The notes: generated from the sequence alone by a model not told the origin. Shown: positions 7,765-14,334, counted from the first letter of the stretch. The stretch is 18,788 nt of DNA from Bacillota bacterium (GCA_021846605.1 JAJZWQ010000043.1:1-18788), one strand, 5' to 3'. Made by a program: numbers and translations.

Positions 7765-7874
7765 GTGGCGCGTTCCGTTCGTTCAGGGGCTAACAGTATC
7801 AGGGTGGGTGCGTGGCCGGTCAGGCTGGAGTGAGCACGAACGCAAAGTCCTTCACGAGCATCGTCAGAAGCTCG
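7765..7874. repeat. left-end direct repeat, copy 2 (inner IS630 left end)
   Basis: This carries the inner left terminal repeat GTGGCGCGTTCCGTTCGTTC at 7765-7784, 19 of 20 identical to the right end. The repeat continues for 110 bases in common with 7034-7143. The two bases before it are TG, not TA. Confidence 0.8.
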
Positions 7875-8095
7875 GTAAGCGTCCCCGTAAACGGCGTCGG
7901 CTCCCACTTGCCCCGACGATCCGTTATGCCCAGTTGGTACTGCCTGCTCTGCAAGGAGGTGAGGCGTGCGCGGTTCCAGTGTCCATCGTCTTCCTGGGTG
8001 TAGATGGCCACATGCTGTCCGGATGCGCACACGTGCAGGTATGGGAAGCCCTTCTCGTGCAGGACGTTCTCGGCCGCGACGGCCTGCACGAGCAA
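7820..8095 (-). CDS. IS-associated small hypothetical protein
   Basis: A 91-residue ORF between the transposase and the left end. It has ordinary protein character rather than shadow-frame composition: GFPYLHVCASGQHVAIYTQ, then WNRARLTSLQSRQYQLG and ELLTMLVKDFAFVLTP at the C-terminus. I do not recognise a family. The start is unclear: a TTG at 8095 is available, with GGGGG about 11 bases upstream. Its last 17 codons are retained in the outer repeat at 7034-7143 with a single change (Ala to Thr), so the ORF belongs to this element rather than being chromosomal. It begins just after the expected transposase stop and may be translated from the same message. Possible roles include an accessory protein or a captured passenger; the sequence does not decide. 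Confidence 0.5.
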   Translation of the reverse strand: MLVQAVAAENVLHEKGFPYLHVCASGQHVAIYTQEDDGHWNRARLTSLQSRQYQLGITDRRGKWEPTPFTGTLTELLTMLVKDFAFVLTPA

Positions 8096-8110
8096 GTGCG
8101 GGGCAGCCCC

Positions 8111-9166
8111 CTAAACCGCCTCGTTTCTGTATCGGGTAGCCGCGGAACGTCCACTTGAAAGGATGACCTTCCCCGCCGTTCCAGCGTTCCACGAAAGCCA
8201 TGATCCGGTCCGTCAACTCCTGCGCCGATGCGCAGTTGCCATGACGGAGCGCCCTCCGCTGCAAAATCGAGAAGAAACTATCGACCTGGTTCACCCACGA
8301 CGCGTGGAGCGATGTGTGGTGGAACGCGAACTTGCCGCCGTGCGCGGTGTTGCATTTCGTGTCCCAGGCGATATGGATCTCCTTGGTGTCCTTGTACTGC
8401 TGCGCCACCCGCTCCATGAATGCCACGAGATCGTCTCCCGTCCGCGTCCGGCCGCAGCCGCCGATCACATCCCCTGTGGCAACGTTGAGCGCCGCCAGCG
8501 CCGACACGGTCCCATGCCGCGTGTACTCGTACTCATATCGGCCCGCCCGGCCCGGCCGAGGGTGCCGCGTCTCATACCTGCGCTGCAGCGCCAGCAGCCC
8601 TGAGTCCTCATCCACACACAACACCACCGATTCAGGCGGCGGTTCCAGATACAGACCTACGACCTCGTTGACCTTCTCCTTGAACTCCGGGTCCTTGCTG
8701 TGCAGCCATCCCCGCACGTGATGCGGATGCAACTCATGCTTGGCCAGCGTGCGATGGATACTCGACCAGCTCGTCACTGGCCCTCTCGCCTCGCGCGCCA
8801 CTACCTCCGTCCGCAGATCGTGTGTCCAAAGCGACGCTTCCGCGTGCCCACAGTTCGCCGGGGTATCACAAGCCAACGCGATGACTTCGTACCGCTGGGA
8901 GACACTGAAGGTCGGCGCCGGCCCGAACGGGGCTCGTCGTGCAACCCCTCCGGATCCGCTGCCCTGAACCGGGCCCGCCACTTCGGCACCGCCTTGACAC
9001 GGACCTCCTGGTCTTCGGCCACGCGGGCCACCGTGGCGCCGTCCGCCAACTGCAAGATGATCGACGCACGCAGGTGCAGACGATGTTCCACCCGTTGCCC
9101 GATCGCCCACGCCCTCAGCTTCTCGCGCTGCTCAGCACTGGGTTCCAAGCGTGCAGGCCGCCGCAT
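8111..9166 (-). pseudogene. IS630-family transposase, disrupted
   Basis: The ATG at 9166 opens an N-terminal HTH domain (LRASIILQLADGATVARVAE, ending GLHDEPRSGRR). The family sequence continues one frame back (PTFSVSQRYEVIALACDTPA), so one base is missing near 8911-8920. The DDE domain shows VVLCVDEDSGLLALQRR (first Asp, 8610-8612), IHIAWDTKCN (second Asp, 8361-8363) and HASWVNQVDSFFSILQRR. In the last, the usual catalytic Glu is Asp (8280-8282). The second-to-third acidic spacing is 27 residues rather than about 35, so roughly eight residues are missing. The stop is lost; a TAG at 8111-8113 is reached only if one A of the AAA at 8124-8126 is removed. Allowing for both shifts, the original is about 350 residues, normal for the family. 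It is probably inactive now. Confidence 0.8.
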
Positions 9167-9261
9167 CGCGCCTTCCCGCCCCCGCCGCCACCCATGCACC
9201 TCAGCATTAGGCGTCGCGGCGCGGATTGTCCGGCGCCTTTTCCGTCGCCCCATCCGAGAAC

Positions 9262-9281
9262 GGACGAACGGAACGCGCCAC
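9262..9281. repeat. right terminal inverted repeat of the IS630 element
   Basis: Read on the minus strand from 9281, this is GTGGCGCGTTCCGTTCGTCC. It matches the inner left end at 19 of 20 bases and the outer left end at 17 of 20. TA follows at 9282-9283. Confidence 0.8.
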
Positions 9282-9649
9282 TAGGACGGCATACCGCCGG
9301 CACGGCCCTGGCCAGCGGCCGCGGGCGGCGGAAGGTGCAGGGCGAGGAAGCGGACCCCCGACGCGCCCGCGACGAAGGCGCGCAGGGCCCCGGCCGGGAC
9401 GAACAAGGCGCCGTGGTCGTGCAGGGTGTGGGATTGACCATCGACGCGAAAGACCACCGCACCGCTCAGCACGACGACGCAGGCATCCACATCGGCCCGC
9501 CGCGGCCCGTGGACCGCACCCGCTGCGGCCGTCACCTGCCGCAACTCCCAGCCGTCGCCCTGCGCCACCAGGGTCGTCGCCACCGCCGGCCCGGCCCTGT
9601 CCGCTTCCGGGGCCGGTAGCCCCCGGACCGCCCCCTGTGCCGATTCCAT
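9281..9649 (-). CDS. cupin-domain protein
   Basis: A 122-residue protein with a single small beta-barrel cupin domain. Around residues 30-60 it shows GWELRQVTAAAG and a DACVVVLSGAVVFRVDGQ strand pair, followed by LHDHGALFVPAGALRAFVA, the usual second cupin motif (G-x-x-P-x-G). The classical metal-binding histidines of motif 1 are not clearly present, so it may bind a ligand without metal. The start ATG has GGGAGGG seven bases upstream. It is the last gene of the minus-strand DUF59-DUF2249-CopD-like operon, 62 bases after the preceding stop. Its own TAG stop lies at the transposon boundary: the T and A are target bases and the last base is the element's terminal one, so the insertion did not alter the protein. 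Confidence 0.75.
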   Translation of the reverse strand: MESAQGAVRGLPAPEADRAGPAVATTLVAQGDGWELRQVTAAAGAVHGPRRADVDACVVVLSGAVVFRVDGQSHTLHDHGALFVPAGALRAFVAGASGVRFLALHLPPPAAAGQGRAGGMPS

Positions 9650-9711
9650 CGATGCACCCTCCCATCGGGATCCCTGCGCGCCGCCGACCCAAGCGCCCTT
9701 TGTCCCCCACC

Positions 9712-10716
9712 TCAGGTTGCCGCGCGAGACCCGGCCTGCGCGCCACTGCCCGCGCGTCCCCCCGGCAGATCGCGCGGGTCGCAGATGCCGGCGATCGGGG
9801 AGCAGGCATGCCAAAGCGGGCAGCTGATGAAGACGACGACCAGCAGCCCCGCGACGCCGAGCTTCACCGCGGCGAGGTGGTCGAAGCTGCCGGCGAGCGC
9901 CGCCGCCTGCAGGCCGCCGTGCTGCCAGACCTGCAGCACTCCCGTGGCCACCAGCAGCGGAAAGGCGACGCGGACGATGCGGCGGAAGCGCGCCAACTGC
10001 ACGTGGGCGGTGCGCACCACCGCCACGGAGAGGTCCTGGCGGGCACAGCGCACGGCGATACCGAGGTTCCAAACCGCGCCGCCAAACCACGCCGCAAAGG
10101 CCGCCAGGTGCAGGGTGCGCCACAGCAGTTCCAGCCGCACGATCGGGGCCCCATACCCCACCTGCAGGGCGCCGACGGCCACCAGCAGCAACGCCACGAC
10201 GGCAAGGCTCCGCAGCGCCTCGCCCCCCACGGCGGCCGGGGTCGGGGCGGGACGGGTGCGAAGGCGGGCGGCCCAAAGGCCCAGGGCGGCCACCGCCGCC
10301 ACCAGCACGAGGCGCTCGGCGTCGCGCCCCGCCGCGGGAGGGGCCCAGTAGGCGGGGGCGAGGGCGAAGAGCGCGGCGGCCGTGACCGCAAAGGCAAGCC
10401 GCTCCAGGCGCCGGAACTCCGCCCACTGCCGCAGGGCGTAGCGGTCCGCCGCGGCGCCGCCCATCTGGCGCGCCGCCGGCATGACCACGTACCAGGCCCA
10501 CAGCAGGCCGCCGCCAGCGGTCGCCAACCCCATCAGCAACAGGTACCGGGCCGCCGCCGCCGGATACCCCATCGCGTTCGCACCGATGGCCGTGCTCAAC
10601 ACCGTGCCGACGGCGGCGGCCGCCGCGATCAGCACCATCGCCACCTTCGGCAGCGCATAGCGGTTGAGCACGCCGGTCGGATCGGCGCCCGCGACCGCCC
10701 GCACCTGGGTAGCCAC
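9712..10716 (-). CDS. CopD-like polytopic membrane protein
   Basis: About 334 residues with eight or so hydrophobic helices. The segment LLWRTLHLAAFAAWFGGAVWNLG in the second half resembles the 'H-x-x-x-x-x-W-x-G' helix of CopD and related copper- or heme-associated membrane proteins. It is followed by RFRRIVRVAFPLLVATGVLQ, also CopD-like. The C-terminus ends in an unusual cysteine cluster, CPLWHACSPIAGIC (C-x5-C-x6-C), after the last helix. I prefer the GTG at 10716, which has GGAGGGGG at eight bases; the GTG at 10725 would sit only two bases from that site. It is 42 bases downstream of the DUF2249 gene in the same operon. A role in handling copper, heme or NO-sensitive cofactors at the membrane is plausible from context but not shown. 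Confidence 0.65.
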   Translation of the reverse strand: MATQVRAVAGADPTGVLNRYALPKVAMVLIAAAAAVGTVLSTAIGANAMGYPAAAARYLLLMGLATAGGGLLWAWYVVMPAARQMGGAAADRYALRQWAEFRRLERLAFAVTAAALFALAPAYWAPPAAGRDAERLVLVAAVAALGLWAARLRTRPAPTPAAVGGEALRSLAVVALLLVAVGALQVGYGAPIVRLELLWRTLHLAAFAAWFGGAVWNLGIAVRCARQDLSVAVVRTAHVQLARFRRIVRVAFPLLVATGVLQVWQHGGLQAAALAGSFDHLAAVKLGVAGLLVVVFISCPLWHACSPIAGICDPRDLPGGRAGSGAQAGSRAAT

Positions 10717-10758
10717 CGCGTCCACCCCCTCCAGCTTGCCCCCGACCCCCGGGCGGGA

Positions 10759-11001
10759 TCAGGTGCGGTTGGGTTCGAAGCGCACGGCGAAATCGCCGCC
10801 GTCCAAGGCTCGCACCGCGGCGGTGTAGCCGCGTCCCGCCATCAGGCGCACCAGGGGCACCGGTTCAAACGTCGCATACAGCACCAGCGCCTGACCCGGC
10901 CGCAGCCCGGAAAACGCCTCCTGAATCCGCACGAACGGTTCACGCCCGGCGCGCAGGTCTTCCCGCACGTCCAACTCCAGCGGCTCAAGCGTCGGCTCCA
11001 T
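10759..11001 (-). CDS. DUF2249 domain protein
   Basis: An 80-residue single-domain protein: LELDVREDLRAGREPFVRIQ, then LRPGQALVLYATFEPVPLVR and a closing strand FAVRFE. This is the DUF2249 pattern (D-x-R at the start, 'G-x-x-L-x-L-x-x-x-x-x-P-x-P-L' in the middle), a small TusA-like fold common beside denitrification, hemerythrin and NnrS genes. The ATG at 11001 has GGGAG eight bases upstream; an ATG five codons earlier lacks one. It lies between the DUF59 and CopD-like genes in one operon and is a paralogue of the first domain of the divergent gene at 11559 (shared YATFEPVPL). Confidence 0.82.
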   Translation of the reverse strand: MEPTLEPLELDVREDLRAGREPFVRIQEAFSGLRPGQALVLYATFEPVPLVRLMAGRGYTAAVRALDGGDFAVRFEPNRT

Positions 11002-11053
11002 CCCACCATCTCCCATCGTGGCCGCCCGCCCGTTCCCAGCGGCGGCCCGGGCC

Positions 11054-11389
11054 TCACCCCGCCGCGCCGGGCCAGCCCAGGGCGCGCCGACCTTCGGCGC
11101 TGATCATCTCGGGCGTCCACGGCGGCGACCAGACCAGCCCGAGCGCCACCGACGCCACCCCCGGCAGTTCACCCAGCACCTCGCGCACCGCCGAATCGAT
11201 CACCGCGTGCAGCGGACACCCCGGCGTGGTCAGTGTCATCTCAACGGCGACCGCACCCGATGCGGCCGCGATCTGCACGTCATACACCAAGCCCAGATCC
11301 ACAATGTTCAGGCCGATCTCTGGATCGATCACGGCGCGCAAGGCCTCGCGCACCGACGATTCGCTGAGCTCCGCCTCGGTCTCATCCAC
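11054..11389 (-). CDS. DUF59/MIP18 (SufT/PaaD-like) iron-sulfur assembly protein
   Basis: A 111-residue protein of the MIP18/DUF59 family, cytosolic factors that help mature iron-sulfur proteins. Conserved segments are complete: VIDPEIGLNIVDLGLVYDV (20-38), MTLTTPGCPL with the conserved Cys58, and a C-terminal LVWSPPWTPEMISAEGR. The closing W-x-P-x-W-x-x-x-M is typical of the stand-alone bacterial members. A GTG start with GGGGGAG eight bases upstream is preferred. It is the first gene of the operon that continues with DUF2249, the CopD-like protein and the cupin. A Crp/Fnr-type palindrome (11457-11472) lies 67 bases upstream of the start. Iron-sulfur repair after NO or oxygen damage is a reasonable inferred role. 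Confidence 0.86.
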   Translation of the reverse strand: MDETEAELSESSVREALRAVIDPEIGLNIVDLGLVYDVQIAAASGAVAVEMTLTTPGCPLHAVIDSAVREVLGELPGVASVALGLVWSPPWTPEMISAEGRRALGWPGAAG

Positions 11390-11419
11390 CTCGCCAACTC
11401 CCCCGGGCCACGCGGGGCG

Positions 11420-11455
11420 ACCCGACCCGAGGATGCACCCGCGACGCTTCCACCG
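11420..11455 (-). promoter_or_regulatory. promoter of the DUF59 operon (shared architecture with 17600-17642)
   Basis: Downstream (minus direction) of the palindrome the sequence runs ACGGTGG, a GC-rich spacer, GGGTG, then CATCCT, then CGGGTCG. The palindrome centre lies 29-30 bases before CATCCT, so if CATCCT is the -10 the palindrome is centred close to -41.5. The same order of words occurs before the tandem membrane-protein operon. No good -35 is present, as expected for an activator-dependent promoter. Confidence 0.45.
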
Positions 11456-11456
11456 T

Positions 11457-11472
11457 GGTGACGCCGCTCACC
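11457..11472. promoter_or_regulatory. Crp/Fnr-family box A
   Basis: GGTGACGCCGCTCACC is a GGTGA-N6-TCACC inverted repeat with the GTGA-N6-TCAC core bound by CRP-type members of the Crp/Fnr family. It lies in the divergent region between the DUF59 operon and the two-domain DUF2249 gene. Box B at 17643-17658 differs at only two positions in the core and shares flanking bases on both sides. Confidence 0.6.
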
Positions 11473-11558
11473 AGCGGCGCGTGCGCGCCGACCACCGCCG
11501 CGCCGGCCGCAGCGGGTACGATGCGGATACTGGAAGCGATGGTCTGGGGGAAGGCCGC

Positions 11559-12131
11559 ATGGCAGGCAAGCAAGAGCCAGGCCTGGAGCCGGATGCGGAA
11601 TCGCGCCAGACACCCCAGACGCGGGTCCTGGACATCCGCGACGACCTGCGATCCGGCCGCAGGCCGCTGCGGCGCATCCTCGACGTCGTCGGCGCGCTCG
11701 CCGCCGCCGAGGATCTGCGTCTGTATGCGACGTTCGAGCCGGTGCCGCTCTATGCGCTGCTGCGGCTGCGGGGCTTCGGGCACACGGCGCGCCGGCTGCC
11801 CGATGGTGATTGGGAAATCCACTTCACCCGCACGGCCGATCGGTCCCGGGGCAAAGCGGGGTCCACCCCGCCGCCGCCCCCCCCGGCCGCCGCACACGCC
11901 CAAGCCCCGGAACCCGCCAACTGGATAGCGTTGGACAACCGCGGCCTGCAACCCCCCGAACCGATGATGCGCACCCTGCAGGCGTTGGACGCCCTGGAGC
12001 CCGGCCAGGGACTCGAGATCCACAACGACCGCCGGCCCGCCTTCCTGTATCCGCATCTGGACGAACGCGGCCTGTGCCACCACACGCGGGACGACGCGGA
12101 CGGCTCGGCCCGGGTCCGCATCTGGGGGTAG
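11559..12131 (+). CDS. tandem DUF2249 domain fusion protein
   Basis: A 190-residue protein whose ATG follows GGGGGAAGG. The first DUF2249 domain (about 22-94) reads VLDIRDDLRSGRRPLRRIL and LRLYATFEPVPLYALLRLRG, closely related to the single-domain gene across the intergenic region. A Pro/Ala-rich linker (about 102-118) leads to a second, more diverged copy (about 119-190): WIALDNRGLQPPEPMMRTLQ, LEPGQGLEIHNDRRPAFLYP and a closing VRIWG. In the second copy the usual 'P-x-P-L' turn is 'RRPAFLYP'. A fused pair may act like an obligate dimer. It is divergent from the DUF59 operon across 170 bases that carry box A, so both sides may answer to one regulator. The molecular function of DUF2249 is not established. 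Confidence 0.8.
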   Translation: MAGKQEPGLEPDAESRQTPQTRVLDIRDDLRSGRRPLRRILDVVGALAAAEDLRLYATFEPVPLYALLRLRGFGHTARRLPDGDWEIHFTRTADRSRGKAGSTPPPPPPAAAHAQAPEPANWIALDNRGLQPPEPMMRTLQALDALEPGQGLEIHNDRRPAFLYPHLDERGLCHHTRDDADGSARVRIWG

Positions 12132-12142
12132 CCCAGCGCCAA

Positions 12143-12158
12143 CGGCCCCAAGGGGCCG
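12143..12158. repeat. inverted repeat between convergent genes
   Basis: CGGCCCCAAGGGGCCG can fold into a short stem of five to six base pairs. It lies 12 bases after the stop of the DUF2249 fusion gene, in the 175-base gap before the convergent EEP-family gene. No T tract follows, so it is only a possible terminator. Confidence 0.3.
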
Positions 12159-12306
12159 CCCTCCCCTGGAGCCCCGCGGCCGACTCGGACGTCGCCTGCG
12201 GCCATCCGGAGCGGCGCGCCGACCACCGCCGCACCGCTTCCTGAGCGGCCGCCCAAGGGCCTCCCACGATCCGGGGCAACGGCGGCCGACCGCACCGCCG
12301 GACCCG

Positions 12307-13065
12307 CTACCCCTCCAGGTCGGCCAGCACCGGCAGATGGTCCGAGTGCACCCAGGCCGGTGCCGCCGCGGCAGCGTCCCGGCGAAATCCCGGTGCGCGC
12401 ACCACCCGCGCGCCGACCAGCCGCCCCGCCAAACGGCCGTCGACGTAGATGTGGTCGATGGCCTTGGGGGACACGCCGGCCGTGTCCATCGTCGGCGCCG
12501 CCCCGCCCCCGGCCTCGACCATGGCGTTGACGAAGCCGCGCGCGGCAAGGCACCCGTGGACCTCCTCGGGCAGGGATGCGTTGAAATCCCCGAGCACCAC
12601 CGTGGGAACCGCGCCGTCCAGCGAAGCGAGGTGGCCGGCGAGGCGCTGCGCCTCCAGCCGCCGCATGGCCCGATCCTGCGGATGCAGGTGGACGCCCACC
12701 ACCCACAGGCGCTCGTCGTTCCATTGCAGCAGGGCCGCGCCGGCGCAGCGACTGAAGGCCGCCTGCCCCCCGTCTGGACCGGCGTGGGCGTAGACACGGC
12801 TCTCGCGGATCGGCCAGCGCGACAACACGTAGCCGGGGTAGGCGGTGGGAGAGGGGAAGGCGGCCAGGTGGCATCCCAGCCGCCGCGCCAGGGCCCGCAT
12901 GGTCGCGTGGTCGGGACCTTCCTGCAGGGCCAGAACATCGCAGGCAAGGCTGGCAAACACGTCCGCAAAGTGCTCCACCGTGCGGGCGGCATCCGCAAGG
13001 TCGGCGCGGGCGCGCTCCGACGGATAGCCGCTCAGCCCAAGGACGTTGTAGGTGCCGATCCGCAT
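12307..13065 (-). CDS. endonuclease/exonuclease/phosphatase (EEP) family protein
   Basis: A 252-residue protein with all EEP-fold catalytic blocks in order: TYNVLGL (Asn7), LALQEGP (Glu49, metal ligand), VVGVHLHP (His126), VVLGDFNA (Asp160, Asn162), IDHIYVDG and SDHLPVLADL (Asp242, His243). The fold cleaves phosphodiester or phosphoester bonds with Mg2+; members include nucleases, sphingomyelinases and phosphoinositide phosphatases, so the substrate is open. No signal peptide is seen, pointing to the cytosol. The ATG at 13065 begins the first beta strand exactly as in the family. It follows the methyltransferase gene on the same strand, whose frame overlaps this start by 34 bases, so the two are probably one transcription unit. 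Confidence 0.85.
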   Translation of the reverse strand: MRIGTYNVLGLSGYPSERARADLADAARTVEHFADVFASLACDVLALQEGPDHATMRALARRLGCHLAAFPSPTAYPGYVLSRWPIRESRVYAHAGPDGGQAAFSRCAGAALLQWNDERLWVVGVHLHPQDRAMRRLEAQRLAGHLASLDGAVPTVVLGDFNASLPEEVHGCLAARGFVNAMVEAGGGAAPTMDTAGVSPKAIDHIYVDGRLAGRLVGARVVRAPGFRRDAAAAAPAWVHSDHLPVLADLEG

Positions 13066-13976
13066 CCCCCGCCACCCCCATTCACCCGGCCGGTGCGCGG
13101 CCGCCATGTGTGGCACCGGGAGCCGTCGGGCGGCGGTTCCCCTGGCCCGACGTCTGCGGGTCGGGACGCGATCAGGGTGAAGGTCAGCGGCACGGCTGGC
13201 ACCCCCTCGGGGAAGCGAAAGCGGCGAACGCTCTCCGGGTCGTCGCCGACGGCCACCAACCACGGAAAGCGCCGCCACCCGGCCCACGGGTGCTCGCGCA
13301 GCGATTCCAGCCGCAGCCCCTGGCGCAACAGCGCGGTCACGATCTCGCCGAGGCCGTGGTTCCATTCGTGGGTGAGCCCGTGGGCAACGGCGACCGCGGC
13401 GTCGGTGTATGTGTGGGGGGAGTCGCTGAACGAGGATGCGTCGGTTTCGAAGTAGTCCTCCCGCACCACCAGCCGATCCTCGGCGAGCATCTGCGCCAGC
13501 GGATGGCCGTCGTGTACGTAGAGAAGGCCGCCCGGCGCGAGCAGCGCCCCGACTTGCGCTGCCCAGCGCCCCACGCTTGGCAGCCAGCACAGCGAGCCTT
13601 CGCTGACAAACACAACGTCAAACTGGGCGCCGCCCAGCGCGGCGGCCGCCTCCTGCACATCCGCGCACACAAAGCGGGCGCGATCCGCCAGCTGCGCGCG
13701 GACCGCAAGGTCCCGCGCGGCATCCACCGCCGCCGCCGCAAAGTCGAGGCCGGTCACCTGGGCGCCGGCCCTGGCCCAAGCCAGCGTCTCCAGCCCCAGG
13801 TGGCACTGCAGGTGCAGCAGCCGCAGGCCGCGGACCGGACCGACCGCCTCCAGCGCGTCCGGGCTGGGACCGGGCCGCGCCCGCAGCCAGCCCTCCACAT
13901 CGTAGAACCGCGACTGCAGATGGATCGGCACCCGATCGTTCCAGTTGGCTCGATTCGCCTCCAGCCGCTCGTCCAC
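13032..13976 (-). CDS. class I SAM-dependent methyltransferase
   Basis: A 314-residue protein of a widespread uncharacterised methyltransferase group. It opens with NRANWNDRVPIHLQSRFYDV, and SAM motif I reads LLHLQCHLGLETLAWARAGA, with acidic motif II in VTGLDF. FDVVFVSEGSLCWLP is the motif IV region, and the sequence continues with HEWNHGLGEIVTALL. These blocks are near-diagnostic of the 'HLQCH-G-DTL' family. The methyl acceptor is unknown. The GTG at 13976 has GAAGGG ten bases upstream and starts where family members usually start. The last 38 or so residues (after FTLIASRP) look like a GC-rich extension beyond the conserved domain and run into the downstream EEP gene by 34 bases. Confidence 0.85.
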   Translation of the reverse strand: MDERLEANRANWNDRVPIHLQSRFYDVEGWLRARPGPSPDALEAVGPVRGLRLLHLQCHLGLETLAWARAGAQVTGLDFAAAAVDAARDLAVRAQLADRARFVCADVQEAAAALGGAQFDVVFVSEGSLCWLPSVGRWAAQVGALLAPGGLLYVHDGHPLAQMLAEDRLVVREDYFETDASSFSDSPHTYTDAAVAVAHGLTHEWNHGLGEIVTALLRQGLRLESLREHPWAGWRRFPWLVAVGDDPESVRRFRFPEGVPAVPLTFTLIASRPADVGPGEPPPDGSRCHTWRPRTGRVNGGGGGCGSAPTTSLG

Positions 13977-14141
13977 CGCCGCACCACCCTTCGCCGCCGC
14001 CGCCAGCCGGTGCACCGCGGCACCGCGCCGTCCTTCGCGGCGTGAAACCCCACACCTCCGGCCGGGACCCGCCCGCAGCCCGGTGGACGCCCCGGACCGG
14101 ACGCGGCCCGGCGACACCGCTCGGGTCCGCCACGTTGCGCT

Positions 14142-14157
14142 TGTGTTACGTTTCACA
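14142..14157. promoter_or_regulatory. weak Crp/Fnr-like palindrome (box D)
   Basis: TGTGTTACGTTTCACA fits TGTGA-N6-TCACA at nine of ten half-site positions. It lies between the methyltransferase and the zinc-finger gene, 165 bases from the former start and 177 from the latter. No clear -10 element is placed correctly for it. Confidence 0.3.
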
Positions 14158-14275
14158 CAGCGACGCCAGCGTGCGTCAGAGCTCGTTTGCGCGCGATACA
14201 GCGGCGTTCCACGTCGTACTCGCAACCATGAGCCCACAGGGCGCCGCCCGTGCCGGCCCACCGGAGCGGGCCTGC

Positions 14276-14293
14276 TTGTGACGTCATTCACAA
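14276..14293. promoter_or_regulatory. Crp/Fnr-family palindrome (box C)
   Basis: TTGTGACGTCATTCACAA is a perfect six-base inverted repeat around a six-base centre (TTGTGA-N6-TCACAA), the classic Crp-type operator. It overlaps the -35 of the promoter above, a position expected to repress. Confidence 0.6.
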
Positions 14294-14304
14294 CCGGCTA
14301 TGCT
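14276..14304 (+). promoter_or_regulatory. promoter of the zinc-finger gene
   Basis: The -35-like TTGTGA (14276-14281) and -10-like TATGCT (14299-14304) are exactly 17 bases apart. Each matches the sigma-70 consensus at four of six positions. The -35 is also the left arm of the palindrome at 14276-14293. Confidence 0.5.
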
Positions 14305-14334
14305 GCCTACGTTCCACAAAGGAGTTGCGAGGCC

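Larger units (their letters stand above)
7032..9283. mobile_element. IS630-family compound transposon with acetyltransferase passenger
   Basis: The outer left end begins GTGGCGCGCTCCCTTCGTTC at 7034. The right end, read inward from 9281 on the other strand, begins GTGGCGCGTTCCGTTCGTCC (17 of 20 identical). Both are flanked by TA (7032-7033 and 9282-9283), the hallmark of IS630/Tc1-type insertion. Inside are a GNAT gene, a second left end at 7765, a small ORF and a decayed transposase. Removing the element restores CCTAGG, so the target was the CTAG favoured by some IS630 members. Composition inside is visibly less GC-rich than the flanks. The element is about 2.25 kb. The inner left end is preceded by TG rather than TA, so the outer pair is the more likely unit of the last transposition. 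Confidence 0.72.

Noticed and set aside
8163..8603. Plus-strand ORF of 146 residues inside the transposase region
   Set aside because: It is the antisense shadow of the transposase DDE domain; its sequence has no motif and the minus-strand frame shows clear family features.
8911..8920. Programmed -1 frameshift in the transposase
   Set aside because: The shift direction would fit, but the sequence there has no X-XXY-YYZ slippery heptamer, and other lesions show the gene is decaying.
7765..9281. Inner 1.5-kb unit taken as the inserted element
   Set aside because: Its left end is preceded by TG, not TA, whereas the outer end has TA and rejoins to CCTAGG. It remains possible that the inner unit inserted first and its TA later mutated.
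9226..11103. Long plus-strand open frame of 625 residues
   Set aside because: It lies opposite the cupin, CopD-like, DUF2249 and DUF59 genes, all of which are recognisable; the plus frame is Gln/Arg/His-rich with no domain.
14142..14157. TGTGTTACGTTTCACA as a firm Crp box for the methyltransferase
   Set aside because: Kept only as a weak site: one half-site mismatch, more than 160 bases from either start, and no matching -10.
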